Assembly: GCA_910575155.1 (NCBI GenBank)
Contig: CAJTDX010000013.1
Span: 28,660 to 92,659 of the forward strand
Source: Lachnospiraceae bacterium
Lineage (GTDB): Bacteria; Bacillota; Clostridia; Lachnospirales; Lachnospiraceae
Direction: 5' to 3'
Length of the DNA: 64,000 bases
Shown here: positions 9,758-18,070 of the stretch, in pieces
Position numbering within the stretch: the stretch's first letter is position 1
Layout: each line of letters opens with the position of its first letter
Notes under the pieces: generated by a model
Database searches by the model: none
What the model saw: only the letters and a program-made list of their open reading frames with translations
Told to the model about the DNA's origin: nothing
Program-made: the position numbers and the translations under genes

Positions 9758-9766
9758 TGATATACT
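9758..9766 (+). promoter_or_regulatory. Extended -10 promoter for the GH3 gene
   Basis: TGATATACT at 9758-9766 is an extended -10 (TGn plus TATACT). No good -35 lies 16-18 bases upstream, which fits an extended -10 promoter. It sits 46 bases before the GH3 ATG, which also has a strong AAAGGAGG ribosome site. The rest of 9641-9811 is very AT-rich, with nothing else recognised. Confidence 0.6.
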
Positions 9767-9811
9767 TACTGACGTAAATTATTTTTACATATTAAAAAAG
9801 GAGGATTTGTT

Positions 9812-12800
9812 ATGTTGAGTAAGTATCAAAGAGGTTTACTGAAGATCGGCATGTCTCTGACACTTTCTCTTTCTCTTTTATTGGGAAGCGCCGTAACAGG
9901 AATGGATGCATTTACTGTGAAAGCTGCAACAGATAAAAAGGAAGAAAGTGAACGTGAAAAGAGGAATGCGCAGCTTTCCAGAAAAGCTGCGACCCAGGGA
10001 ATGGTTCTTCTGGAGAACAAGGACAACGTACTTCCGATTTCCGCATCAACAGATAAGAACATTGCATTATTCGGACCTGGCGCGGAGAGACCGATTAAGG
10101 GCGGAACCGGATCTGGTGATGTAAACCAGAGATATGTTATTTCTGTTACAAAGGGATTGGAAAATGCAGGATTTACGATTACTTCAAAGACATTTTTAAC
10201 TCGTTGGGAAGCTGCATATCAGGAAGGTCTTAAGAATAATGGCTCAGGAGACATTATGAGCGGCAGTTATGTGCATCCGGACGAGCTGATCACAGAAGCT
10301 GAGCTGACAGAGGCTGCAGCAGCAAAAACAGCCGTATATGTGCTGTCCAGAAGATCCGGAGAAGGATCTGACCGTAAAAATGAGGCAGGCGACTATCTGT
10401 TAAGCGAGACAGAAACGAAGAACCTGACGGCAATTGGAGCGAAGTTTGATAAAGTTATTGTTGTATTAAACGTCGGCGGCGTGATTGATACCAAATTCTT
10501 TAGTGAAATTAAAGGTCTGGACGCTATGCTTCTGATGTCTAACGCCGGAATGGAAAGCGGAAACGCATTGGCAGACGTTCTTACCGGAGCAGTAACGCCT
10601 TCTGGTAAATTAACTGACACATGGGCAAAAGATTATAAAGATTACCCATCTTCAGAGACATTTGCCGGAAATGACAACAATACAAAGCAGGAAGATTACA
10701 CGGACGGCATCTATGTTGGATATCGTTATTTTGACAGCTTTAACAAAACTCCGGCTTATGAGTTTGGCTATGGAAAGTCTTATACCACATTTGATGTTAA
10801 GACGACTTCCGTTACAGCAGACGCTAAACAGGTAAAAGTTGTTGCAACTGTTAAAAATACCGGAACATGCAGCGGTAAGGAAGTGGTACAGGTATATTTC
10901 TCCGCACCGGACGGCACAATAGAAAAGCCGTATCAGGAGCTTGCCGGCTACGCTAAGACCGATGAATTAAAACCAGGGCAGAGCCAGGAGCTTACGATTA
11001 CATATGCTACAACAGAAATGTCTTCCTACAACGAGGCAGCATCTGCTTATGTAATGGAAAAAGGCGACTATGTGATCCGTGTCGGCAATTCTTCCAGAAA
11101 TACAAAAGCTGCCGCTGTGATCAGCCTGGATAAAGATAAGACAACAGAGCAGTTAAGCAAGCAGTTAAGCAGTGATAAAAAGATCACTGAGATCAGCAGC
11201 AAAGGACAGACATCATACCAGTCTCCGACAGAAAGCGCTGATTTGGCTGCTGCAGTGAAGATTTCTTTAAGCGCAGACACAATCACAACGCTGCAGAATG
11301 CTTCCAAGCTTGACGATGAGACAGTTACCGCCTATGTTCAGGAAGGCTCTACTTATGAGACAAGCGAGCTTCTTGAGGGCTATGAAGAAAAAATTGAAAA
11401 GGTAGCGACGAAAAAATCAAGTCTGGAGGACGTAGTAAATAAAAAGGCTACCATGCAGGAATTTGTGGCGCAGTTTACACAGGAAGAACTGGCAAAGCTG
11501 TGTAATGGTATCGGTATGGCAAGTTTCTTTGGTTCTGTAGAGCCGATCGTTGGCGCGCAGTCTGATACGGTGGATGGCGCTGCCGGAGAGACAACCAGCG
11601 ATTTGCCCAAAGATTATAAAGTACCTGCAATTGTTTTGGCTGACGGTCCGGCCGGCGTACGTATCAATCAGGAGTATACAAGTTATCCTACAAAAGAGGA
11701 TGCTGAAAATAAGACTAACGGCAAAACGATGTATCAATTTTGTACTGCATGGCCAATTGGAACCTTGCTGGCACAGAGCTGGGATGTCGACCTGATTGAA
11801 GAAGTAGGTAAGGCAATTGGCGAGGAACTGGTAGAAATGGGTGTGACCCTGCTGCTTGCGCCTGGTATGAACATTCACAGGAATCCATTGTGCGGACGTA
11901 ACTTTGAGTATTACTCAGAAGACCCGTTTTTAACAGGTACAATCGCTGCTGCAGAAACATTTGGCGTACAGTCTAATCCTGGCGTAGGCGTGACATTAAA
12001 GCATTTTGCTGTAAACAATCAGGAATCTGACCGTAACAGTGAAAATAACAGCGTAACAGAGCGGACATTGCGTGAGATTTACTTAAAAGGATTTGAAATC
12101 GCAGTGAAATCTGCACAGCCTATGGCAATCATGACAAGCTACAATAAAATCAACAGCGAATGGGCTATGAACAGCTATGACCTGATTACGGATATGGCGC
12201 GTGAAGAATGGGGCTTTAAGGGACTGGTTATGACTGACTGGATGTGTGCTGGTGACGATACTGTTGCAATGCATGCAGGAAATGACCTGATTATGCCTGG
12301 TAATGGAACAAGCGCTATTCTCGGCGGTTTGAATCCGGTTCCTGTCTTTGATGAAAACGGACAGGTACAGTTGGTTGATAAATCAATGTGGACAATGACA
12401 TACAAAGGAACCGACTGGTCTGCTTATACGCCAGATCCCAATGGAAAAGATACTTTAAAAGCAACCGTGAAGGATAAAGAGATTACAGTGACATCAGACG
12501 ATGGCAAAGAGTACATTCTGGTGGATGGCGAGAAAATAATTTTGAACCAGACGGCTGGCTGGACTGGAATGCAGACGGATTATGTAACAACAGACTATGC
12601 ACAGGTAGGCGAAGATGGAATTACATATAAGGTAACTCTGAATAAGAGAAAAGTAATGGCTCTGGGTGATGTGCAAAAATCAGCAATTAATATTTTGAAT
12701 ATAATCGCACAGTCTTATCAGATGGCAAAACAGATGACTGGCGATGGCAAGAATGCTGTTAAGTATTCTTCACAGTTTAAGGATCTTGCTGTTTATCTGT

Positions 12801-13381
12801 CATCAGTCAAAGGAGCGGTAAAGAATTCAGAAGAGCCGAAACCAGACGATTCTAAGCCGGGCGTTACAACCGTATCGATCTCAACTGCGAAGATTGATAA
12901 AGTAAAAGATCAGGCATATACTGGAAAGGCGCTTAAACCAAGTGTAAAAGTTACCTTAAATAATGCTGCGCTTAAGAAGGACACAGACTATACCGTTTCT
13001 TATAAAAACAATAAAAAGATTGGAAAAGCGACCATTACGGTTACAGGTAAAGGCAAATACACTGGAACAAAGAGCGTAACATTTAATATTGTGCCGAAGA
13101 AGACAGCTTCTCTGAAAGCGGTTTCCAAAGCTAAGAAACAGGTAAAATTAACATGGAAACGTGATAAGCAGGCAACAGGATACGAAATCTATGTTAAGAA
13201 ACCAGGCAGTAAGAAATTTACTCTGGCAAAGAAAATTACCAAGAATAAGACAGTTTCCTTTACTGCTAAGAAGTTGAAATCAAAGAAACAGTATCAGTAT
13301 AAAGTAAGAGCATACAAGAAAGTAGGCAAGACTACTTACCGTGGAGCATACTCTGCAGTTAAGAAAGTTAAAGTAAAATAA
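9812..13381 (+). CDS. Secreted GH3 family glycoside hydrolase with swapped domains
   Basis: A 1189-residue exported enzyme, probably a beta-glycosidase. A signal peptide (positively charged start, hydrophobic run, likely cut after VKAA) covers about residues 1-39. The domain order is reversed from ordinary GH3. The alpha/beta sandwich (GMVLLENKDNVLPI, then LFGPGA) comes first at about 60-300. An Fn3-like domain (VKNTGTCSGKEVVQVYFS) lies near 345-415, and the TIM barrel is at about 560-880, with ADGPAGVRI, KHFAVNNQE and the nucleophile Asp809 in VMTDW. Reversed GH3 enzymes are known from Butyrivibrio and Ruminococcus. The end carries a bacterial Ig-like domain (about 1025-1100) and a lysine-rich Fn3 domain (1100-1189) with no LPXTG motif. 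It has its own promoter and a terminator after it. Confidence 0.93.
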   Translation: MLSKYQRGLLKIGMSLTLSLSLLLGSAVTGMDAFTVKAATDKKEESEREKRNAQLSRKAATQGMVLLENKDNVLPISASTDKNIALFGPGAERPIKGGTGSGDVNQRYVISVTKGLENAGFTITSKTFLTRWEAAYQEGLKNNGSGDIMSGSYVHPDELITEAELTEAAAAKTAVYVLSRRSGEGSDRKNEAGDYLLSETETKNLTAIGAKFDKVIVVLNVGGVIDTKFFSEIKGLDAMLLMSNAGMESGNALADVLTGAVTPSGKLTDTWAKDYKDYPSSETFAGNDNNTKQEDYTDGIYVGYRYFDSFNKTPAYEFGYGKSYTTFDVKTTSVTADAKQVKVVATVKNTGTCSGKEVVQVYFSAPDGTIEKPYQELAGYAKTDELKPGQSQELTITYATTEMSSYNEAASAYVMEKGDYVIRVGNSSRNTKAAAVISLDKDKTTEQLSKQLSSDKKITEISSKGQTSYQSPTESADLAAAVKISLSADTITTLQNASKLDDETVTAYVQEGSTYETSELLEGYEEKIEKVATKKSSLEDVVNKKATMQEFVAQFTQEELAKLCNGIGMASFFGSVEPIVGAQSDTVDGAAGETTSDLPKDYKVPAIVLADGPAGVRINQEYTSYPTKEDAENKTNGKTMYQFCTAWPIGTLLAQSWDVDLIEEVGKAIGEELVEMGVTLLLAPGMNIHRNPLCGRNFEYYSEDPFLTGTIAAAETFGVQSNPGVGVTLKHFAVNNQESDRNSENNSVTERTLREIYLKGFEIAVKSAQPMAIMTSYNKINSEWAMNSYDLITDMAREEWGFKGLVMTDWMCAGDDTVAMHAGNDLIMPGNGTSAILGGLNPVPVFDENGQVQLVDKSMWTMTYKGTDWSAYTPDPNGKDTLKATVKDKEITVTSDDGKEYILVDGEKIILNQTAGWTGMQTDYVTTDYAQVGEDGITYKVTLNKRKVMALGDVQKSAINILNIIAQSYQMAKQMTGDGKNAVKYSSQFKDLAVYLSSVKGAVKNSEEPKPDDSKPGVTTVSISTAKIDKVKDQAYTGKALKPSVKVTLNNAALKKDTDYTVSYKNNKKIGKATITVTGKGKYTGTKSVTFNIVPKKTASLKAVSKAKKQVKLTWKRDKQATGYEIYVKKPGSKKFTLAKKITKNKTVSFTAKKLKSKKQYQYKVRAYKKVGKTTYRGAYSAVKKVKVK

Positions 13382-13403
13382 TTGTGATATTGTTATAGCA
13401 GAA

Positions 13404-13435
13404 AGCAGGCATCTTGGAACAGATGCCTGTTTTTT
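13404..13435 (+). terminator. Rho-independent terminator after GH3 gene
   Basis: CAGGCATC at 13406-13413 pairs with GATGCCTG at 13422-13429 around an eight-base loop, followed by six T residues (13430-13435). A strong classical terminator 25 bases after the GH3 stop codon. Confidence 0.88.
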
Positions 13436-13504
13436 ACTGTGAAACATTAACTTCCGGGTGGCCAAAAAAGCGCAGACTACCCGGAAGTTAATGTTTCACA
13501 GTAA
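13434..13504. repeat. 26-bp perfect inverted repeat (large hairpin)
   Basis: The 26 bases at 13434-13459 are the exact reverse complement of 13479-13504, with a 19-base loop between. Flanking A/T bases extend the pairing after one mismatch. The left arm begins inside the T-run of the GH3 terminator. The stem begins TTACTGTGAAAC and ends CTTCCGGGT, so it is not a simple AT-rich terminator. It may be a second bidirectional terminator, a processing site or a tiny non-autonomous element. Confidence 0.85.
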
Positions 13505-13605
13505 TAAAAAACAATGATCGCACTGCGTCGGAAAAGAAATATGCGCACTCGCACAAGAGGTAAAATAACGCTTCGCAATTGTGCTCGGCGCGCAAAGTGT
13601 CCAGG
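13503..13605. repeat. Dispersed intergenic repeat, copy A
   Basis: The first 35 bases (13503-13537, starting AATAAAAAACAATGATCG) match 16811-16845 at 31 of 35 positions. The following part (GCGCAC at 13543, CGC, GTG, CGGCGC near 13585, then GTCCAGG) follows the same order of short blocks as 41424-41490. No protein is encoded. It lies between the inverted repeat at 13434-13504 and a CCCCTCA/TGAGGGG hairpin at 13606-13623. Confidence 0.6.
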
Positions 13606-13655
13606 CCCCTCATGATTGAGGGGGGTAGGGGAGTTGAAGTGGGCATGCCCACTTC
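13606..13655. repeat. Hairpin plus 20-bp perfect palindrome
   Basis: CCCCTCA at 13606-13612 pairs with TGAGGGG at 13617-13623 around a four-base loop. Thirteen bases later, GAAGTGGGCATGCCCACTTC at 13636-13655 is a perfect 20-bp palindrome, the symmetry expected of a dimeric regulator site or a cruciform. It lies 57-76 bases upstream of the -35 of the next gene, so an operator role is possible but unproven. Confidence 0.6.
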
Positions 13656-13711
13656 GTTCCATCTTTGTAAAAAATTAACAATTTTTTTACATAAACTCGT
13701 GCAATTTATCC

Positions 13712-13740
13712 TTGTTTCCATCACAATGTAACGTTATAAT
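13712..13740 (+). promoter_or_regulatory. Sigma-A-type promoter for the DUF5722 gene
   Basis: TTGTTT at 13712-13717 and TATAAT at 13735-13740 are separated by exactly 17 bases. The ATG is at 13789. The consensus -10 and ideal spacing make this a convincing vegetative promoter. With the terminator at 13404, it makes the next gene independently transcribed. Confidence 0.72.
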
Positions 13741-13788
13741 GAAAACTGAATTTTTAATAACAGAAAGAGCAAAAGAAAAGGACGGGAT

Positions 13789-16656
13789 ATGAGAAAGAGG
13801 ATCTTAACATTTTTATTGGTAATTGCCATGTTGATTCCAGGAGAGGGCATGGAATTTTTCGCCGCTGGAAATCAGATGGAACAAAAGCAGGAACTGGAGG
13901 ATAATTCGCAGGAAAACCAGCAGCCCTCAGAAATACCAGGAGAAGAGAAGCCGCCGGAAACGCCGGGAGAAGAGGAAAAGCCGCCGGAAGTTCCGGGAGA
14001 AGAGGAACGGCAGGAATATACGATTTATTTCAATCTGGCAGGAGGTGTGACGCCGGAGGGAGAGAGCAGCGCTTCCATGCAGGTAAAGGAAGGAGATCTG
14101 CCGGATGCAGAGGCATTAATTATTCCGCTGAAAAATGGATATCTTTTTCAGGGATGGCTGGATGGAGATGGAAACTACTATGATTTTGACCAGCCCATTA
14201 CAGAAAATATTTCCCTGCTTGCCTCATGGACGCCTGTTACCTACCGGGTGCAGTTTGATTTGAACGGCGGAAACGGAGAAGAAATACCGGAGCGTATATT
14301 TACCTATGATAAGGAAGAACTGCTTCCGGCAGACGCAGGAAAAAAGTCCGGCTATGTCTTTTCAGGATGGCAGATCGGAGAATCCCCTGTGTACGAGGGC
14401 GGTTCCTATGTGAAAAATCTTGCAGAGCAGCAGGATGCGGTAGTGGTTTTGCAGGCGGTCTGGACAGTCGGACGTTATAAAGTCCGGTTTGACGCCAACG
14501 GCGGAACAGGCACGATGAAAGAGGAAACGTTTACCTGTGGGAAAAGCCGGCTTTTGTACAAAAATAAGTATAAAAAAGAGGGATACACTTTTCAGGGATG
14601 GAACAGCCGTAAAGATGGATCGGGAGATTCCTATAAAGACAAAGAGAGCGTGGAATTTCAGAACCAGGAGGATGGCGATACGGTTGTGCTCTTTGCCATG
14701 TGGGAAGCAAATCCTTACAGAGTGAGATATGATGGCAATGGCGCAGACAGCGGTATTGTTATGGAAAGCAGTCATGTATATGGAAGTTCCGGCAGCCTGA
14801 GCGTAAATAGTTATAACCGCAAAGGGTATACGTTTGCAGGATGGAATACGCAGCAGGACGGCAAAGGAAAGACTTATAAAAGCGGCGGGCAGGTAAAGAA
14901 TCTTACCACGGAGTTAAACGGCACAGTAACTCTTTATGCCAAATGGACAGCCATAAAATATAATATTACATATAATCTTAACGGGGGAAAACTGAAGTCA
15001 TCAGCGAAAACCTCCTATACGATTGCCAGCAGTACTTTTGATCTTCCGGCTCCCACAAGGAGCGGTTACGATTTTGACGGCTGGTATAAGAATAAGAATT
15101 TAACAGGCCGCGTAGGCGAAATAAAGACAGGCACAACAGGAAATAAGACGTATTATGCAAAATGGGTGAGATGCACCCGAAGCCCCAAAAAGAATTCGGG
15201 AAAGCTTACGTCATGTAAAGCCACAGGGACAGGTAAGGTCAAAGTAAACGCGACCGTTAAGAACCGGGTTGTCAGCGACGACGACCGCTATTATCTGGTA
15301 TATGTGAATCCAATCAATAACAGCCCTTACCGTATGGTGAAGAGCGTTTATAAAAAGAAAAAAATTTCTTTTTCACTGGCAACCAAAGAAAACCAGGGCT
15401 ACGCCGTATCCCTGTATGGAATCGCCGTGAAAAAGAATGGGAAATATAAACTCATTACCAGTACGTCGTACGTAAAAAATCCGGAAAAAGCAGCGTCCAA
15501 TAAGTCAAAATATAAGCTGGGGAAAACAAAAAAGGGAATGCAGTATTACAGCAGCATGAGGGAAATTGACGACTGCGGAGCAAAAAACACCTTTTTGAAT
15601 GTAACAGTTTCCATGGTGTACAGCAATGCGTACGTACCATATCAGTATAATGGAAAAACATATTATTTCAGTCCTATGGATGAATATCGTCAGATTGTTT
15701 CAGAGTGCAACAAAAAGGGGATCAATGTTACGATGCAGATTATGCTGGACTGGACGGGCGGACATACAGATCTGATTCATCCCAATGCCCGTACGTCGGG
15801 CGCAGCCCCCTTCTATTCATGGAATGTATATTCCAGTGCGCCAAGGGAAGAGATGGAAGCCATATTCTCTTATCTGGGGAATGTGTTCGGAAAGAAAAGC
15901 TGTTATGTCTCTAACTGGGTTCTGGGTAATGAGGTAAATAATCCAAAATCATGGAACTATGCAGGAAGCATGACGGAACACGCGTATTTCAAAACGTATG
16001 CCTATGCGTTCCGCAGCCTGTACTGCGCTGTCCGCAGCCAGTATTCTAACGCCCGTATTTTTATTTGTACCGATAATTTCTGGAATACATCGGTGTCAAA
16101 GGGCTACAGCGCCAAGCATGTAATTTCTTCCTTTACCAGACATTTGAACGGTATGCAAAAAGGGCTGAAGTGGAATCTGGCTTACCATGCGTATTCCAGT
16201 CCCCTTACTTACACAAATTTCTGGGATGGGTACGGCGTTACCAATAATGAGAACACGCCTTACGTGACCATGAAAAATCTCAATGTTCTCACAAAATATC
16301 TTAAGAAGAAATATGGATCGTCGGTGCGTGTGATCTTATCAGAACAGGGATATTCTTCTACCTGGGGACAGGCAAATCAGGCGGCGGCCATTGCCTACAG
16401 TTATTACATTGCCGCATGTAATTCTATGGTGGATGCCTTTATTATACGAAGCTATTACGACCATCCGGTTGAGGTGGCGCAGGGACTTCGCATGGGAATT
16501 AAAGGAAAAGAGGCGTTTACCGCCTTCAAATATATGGATACTACAAAATTTCATCGTTATACAAAAAAATATTTGAAATTAATTGGAGGAAAATCCTGGA
16601 AAAAACTTGTTCCGAACTACAAAAAGAGCAGAATTTACAAAATGTACGCACGTTAA
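13789..16656 (+). CDS. Secreted DUF5722 putative glycosidase with five InlB-type repeats
   Basis: A 955-residue exported protein. A signal peptide spans about residues 1-25. A proline- and glutamate-rich spacer with repeated PGEE (about 48-79) leads into five Listeria-Bacteroides (InlB B, Flg_new) repeats at about 83-463. Each repeat has the Y.V.FD.NGG ... GY.F.GW ... WA pattern. After a linking domain, residues about 580-955 match the DUF5722 type. LGNEVNN places Glu715 where the acid/base of clan GH-A barrels lies, and LSEQGYSS places Glu852 at the usual nucleophile position. A (beta/alpha)8 glycosidase is therefore likely, substrate unknown. No LPXTG is present and the C-terminus is lysine-rich. 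It is transcribed from its own promoter. Confidence 0.85.
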   Translation: MRKRILTFLLVIAMLIPGEGMEFFAAGNQMEQKQELEDNSQENQQPSEIPGEEKPPETPGEEEKPPEVPGEEERQEYTIYFNLAGGVTPEGESSASMQVKEGDLPDAEALIIPLKNGYLFQGWLDGDGNYYDFDQPITENISLLASWTPVTYRVQFDLNGGNGEEIPERIFTYDKEELLPADAGKKSGYVFSGWQIGESPVYEGGSYVKNLAEQQDAVVVLQAVWTVGRYKVRFDANGGTGTMKEETFTCGKSRLLYKNKYKKEGYTFQGWNSRKDGSGDSYKDKESVEFQNQEDGDTVVLFAMWEANPYRVRYDGNGADSGIVMESSHVYGSSGSLSVNSYNRKGYTFAGWNTQQDGKGKTYKSGGQVKNLTTELNGTVTLYAKWTAIKYNITYNLNGGKLKSSAKTSYTIASSTFDLPAPTRSGYDFDGWYKNKNLTGRVGEIKTGTTGNKTYYAKWVRCTRSPKKNSGKLTSCKATGTGKVKVNATVKNRVVSDDDRYYLVYVNPINNSPYRMVKSVYKKKKISFSLATKENQGYAVSLYGIAVKKNGKYKLITSTSYVKNPEKAASNKSKYKLGKTKKGMQYYSSMREIDDCGAKNTFLNVTVSMVYSNAYVPYQYNGKTYYFSPMDEYRQIVSECNKKGINVTMQIMLDWTGGHTDLIHPNARTSGAAPFYSWNVYSSAPREEMEAIFSYLGNVFGKKSCYVSNWVLGNEVNNPKSWNYAGSMTEHAYFKTYAYAFRSLYCAVRSQYSNARIFICTDNFWNTSVSKGYSAKHVISSFTRHLNGMQKGLKWNLAYHAYSSPLTYTNFWDGYGVTNNENTPYVTMKNLNVLTKYLKKKYGSSVRVILSEQGYSSTWGQANQAAAIAYSYYIAACNSMVDAFIIRSYYDHPVEVAQGLRMGIKGKEAFTAFKYMDTTKFHRYTKKYLKLIGGKSWKKLVPNYKKSRIYKMYAR

Positions 16657-16728
16657 GGCGGCATCTCCAAAGTAACCAGACTTTATATTTGCCGGAGAGA
16701 CTTACAATATTATAATGAACGACTTCTG

Positions 16729-16775
16729 CATACAGACTGCGCCTGAACACTGGTTTTCAGGATGCAGTCTGTATG
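16729..16775 (+). terminator. Long hairpin downstream of DUF5722 gene
   Basis: CATACAGACTGC at 16729-16740 pairs with GCAGTCTGTATG at 16764-16775. Inside the loop, CCTGAA pairs with TTCAGG. Only a short GATTTTCT follows, so termination may be partial. A smaller GGGA..TTCC/GGAATCCC hairpin lies at about 16785-16805. Nothing else coding is seen in 16657-16996 apart from the repeat and promoter listed separately. Confidence 0.6.
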
Positions 16776-16810
16776 TGATTTTCTGGGAAATTCCTTCGGA
16801 ATCCCTATAA

Positions 16811-16845
16811 AATAAAAAACAATGATCGAACTGTGGCAGAAAAGA
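16811..16845. repeat. Dispersed intergenic repeat, copy B (short)
   Basis: Thirty-one of 35 bases match copy A at 13503-13537, including the full AATAAAAAACAATGATCG block and the closing GAAAAGA. As in copy A, it starts a few bases after a large hairpin. The similarity stops after GAAAAGA. Confidence 0.65.
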
Positions 16846-16932
16846 CATGTTTCCATAAAATGGATCAAAACCAGCAGTTCAGATGTACAGCAGCCGGATA
16901 TGCAAAATCTGGAATTGCAAAAGTGGATAAAT

Positions 16933-16961
16933 TTGCAATTACTGTGAGAAAATGCTATAAT
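16933..16961 (+). promoter_or_regulatory. Strong promoter for the split DUF6077 gene
   Basis: TTGCAA at 16933-16938 and TATAAT at 16956-16961 are 17 bases apart. TGC directly before the -10 makes it an extended -10 as well. It lies 35 bases before the ATG at 16997, which has a GGAGAGA ribosome site. Confidence 0.8.
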
Positions 16962-16996
16962 AGAGCAAATTTGTACAAAGTATTAGGAGAGAGATT

Positions 16997-18058
16997 ATGG
17001 TCCAGCCTGCATTGTGTTTACTGATAATTGTACTTTTGGGAATAGAATTTGGAATATTTGGAATTGGCGTTCGCAGGATTTTCTGCCTGAGATTGTCATC
17101 CTGTGAGACAGAACTTCTGGGATTTTTTGCATATTTTGGCTTGTTTCAAATGGCAGCGCTGCCGCTGATTTTATTGCAGAGGCCGTTTCATGAACTGGTA
17201 TGGCTGTGGATTGTTATTGCGGCCGTCCTCAACCTGTCTGTGCTGTTTACATCAGGGAAAGACCTGGCAGGTTTTTTGCGCGGCGTCTTTGCAGGGGTGT
17301 GGCGGCTGAAGGGCTTCCTGCTGCCGGCAGTAATTTTACTGGTGCTGTTTGTCTGCTGGTTCCAGGCAACTCAGCAGTATATGGGCTGGGATACGACGGA
17401 TTATATTGGAACGGTAAATACGACGGTATATACAGATACCATGTATGTCTATGAGGGAAATTCCGGCGTTAAAGCCAGTTTCCTCAATCTGAGATATGCC
17501 CTCTCCGCATTTTATATGCATTCGGCGTTTTTATGCAAAATGGCAGGTCTGGGCGGTATGATCATACAGAAATATGTGCTGGGGACTGTCTGTATTCTTA
17601 TGCACGGACTGATTCTCTTTACCATAGGCAAGCGTTTGTTTCCAGAGGATGAGAAAAAGGCGCTGTTTATGACAGGTCTGGTATTTGTCATGCATCTTGG
17701 ATTTCAGACGATCTACAGTACCTCCGATTTTCTGCTGATTCGGGCTTACGAGGCGAAGGGGTTTTGCGGCAATGTGGTAATTCCCGCTATGTTTTACGCC
17801 GTGCTCTGCTTTTGGGAGGAACAAAAGAAACGGGAACACTGGGCGTTATTGTTTGCAGTCTCTTTTTCCAGCGTGCCAGTGTCCATGTCTTCTCTTGTAG
17901 TTGTTCCCGCGCTGCTGGTAATTGCCGTGCTTGCACAGTGGTTTTGTGAACGGTCCTGGAAAATTTTGTGGCGTTGTTTCTGGTGCGCGGCGCCCAATGC
18001 CGTATATTTGATAATTTATTTTTTTTATACGCGGGGATTTCAAATTATGATTAAATAA
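16997..18058 (+). CDS. DUF6077 membrane protein, N-terminal part (split gene)
   Basis: A 353-residue polytopic membrane protein with about nine helices. The loop GWDTTDYIGTVNTTVYTD after the fourth helix matches DUF6077, a GT-C-like membrane family of Lachnospiraceae surface glycan clusters. The gene ends at TAA (18056-18058), but the same frame stays open immediately after it and continues as the 264-residue protein at 18071. Together they would make about 621 codons, a natural size for this architecture. Either this is one gene broken by a nonsense change, or two coupled genes, since AGAGG follows the stop. A strong promoter precedes it. Its reaction is unknown. Confidence 0.8.
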   Translation: MVQPALCLLIIVLLGIEFGIFGIGVRRIFCLRLSSCETELLGFFAYFGLFQMAALPLILLQRPFHELVWLWIVIAAVLNLSVLFTSGKDLAGFLRGVFAGVWRLKGFLLPAVILLVLFVCWFQATQQYMGWDTTDYIGTVNTTVYTDTMYVYEGNSGVKASFLNLRYALSAFYMHSAFLCKMAGLGGMIIQKYVLGTVCILMHGLILFTIGKRLFPEDEKKALFMTGLVFVMHLGFQTIYSTSDFLLIRAYEAKGFCGNVVIPAMFYAVLCFWEEQKKREHWALLFAVSFSSVPVSMSSLVVVPALLVIAVLAQWFCERSWKILWRCFWCAAPNAVYLIIYFFYTRGFQIMIK

Positions 18059-18070
18059 AGAGGAAATGAT

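Noticed and set aside
16833..17024. 63-codon reading frame before the DUF6077 gene
   Set aside because: It runs through the dispersed repeat and the promoter and has no ribosome site or family likeness.
18056..18058. Programmed readthrough or unusual amino acid at the TAA in the split DUF6077 gene
   Set aside because: TAA is not used for selenocysteine or pyrrolysine and no recoding structure is visible. Reinitiation or mutation explains it more simply.
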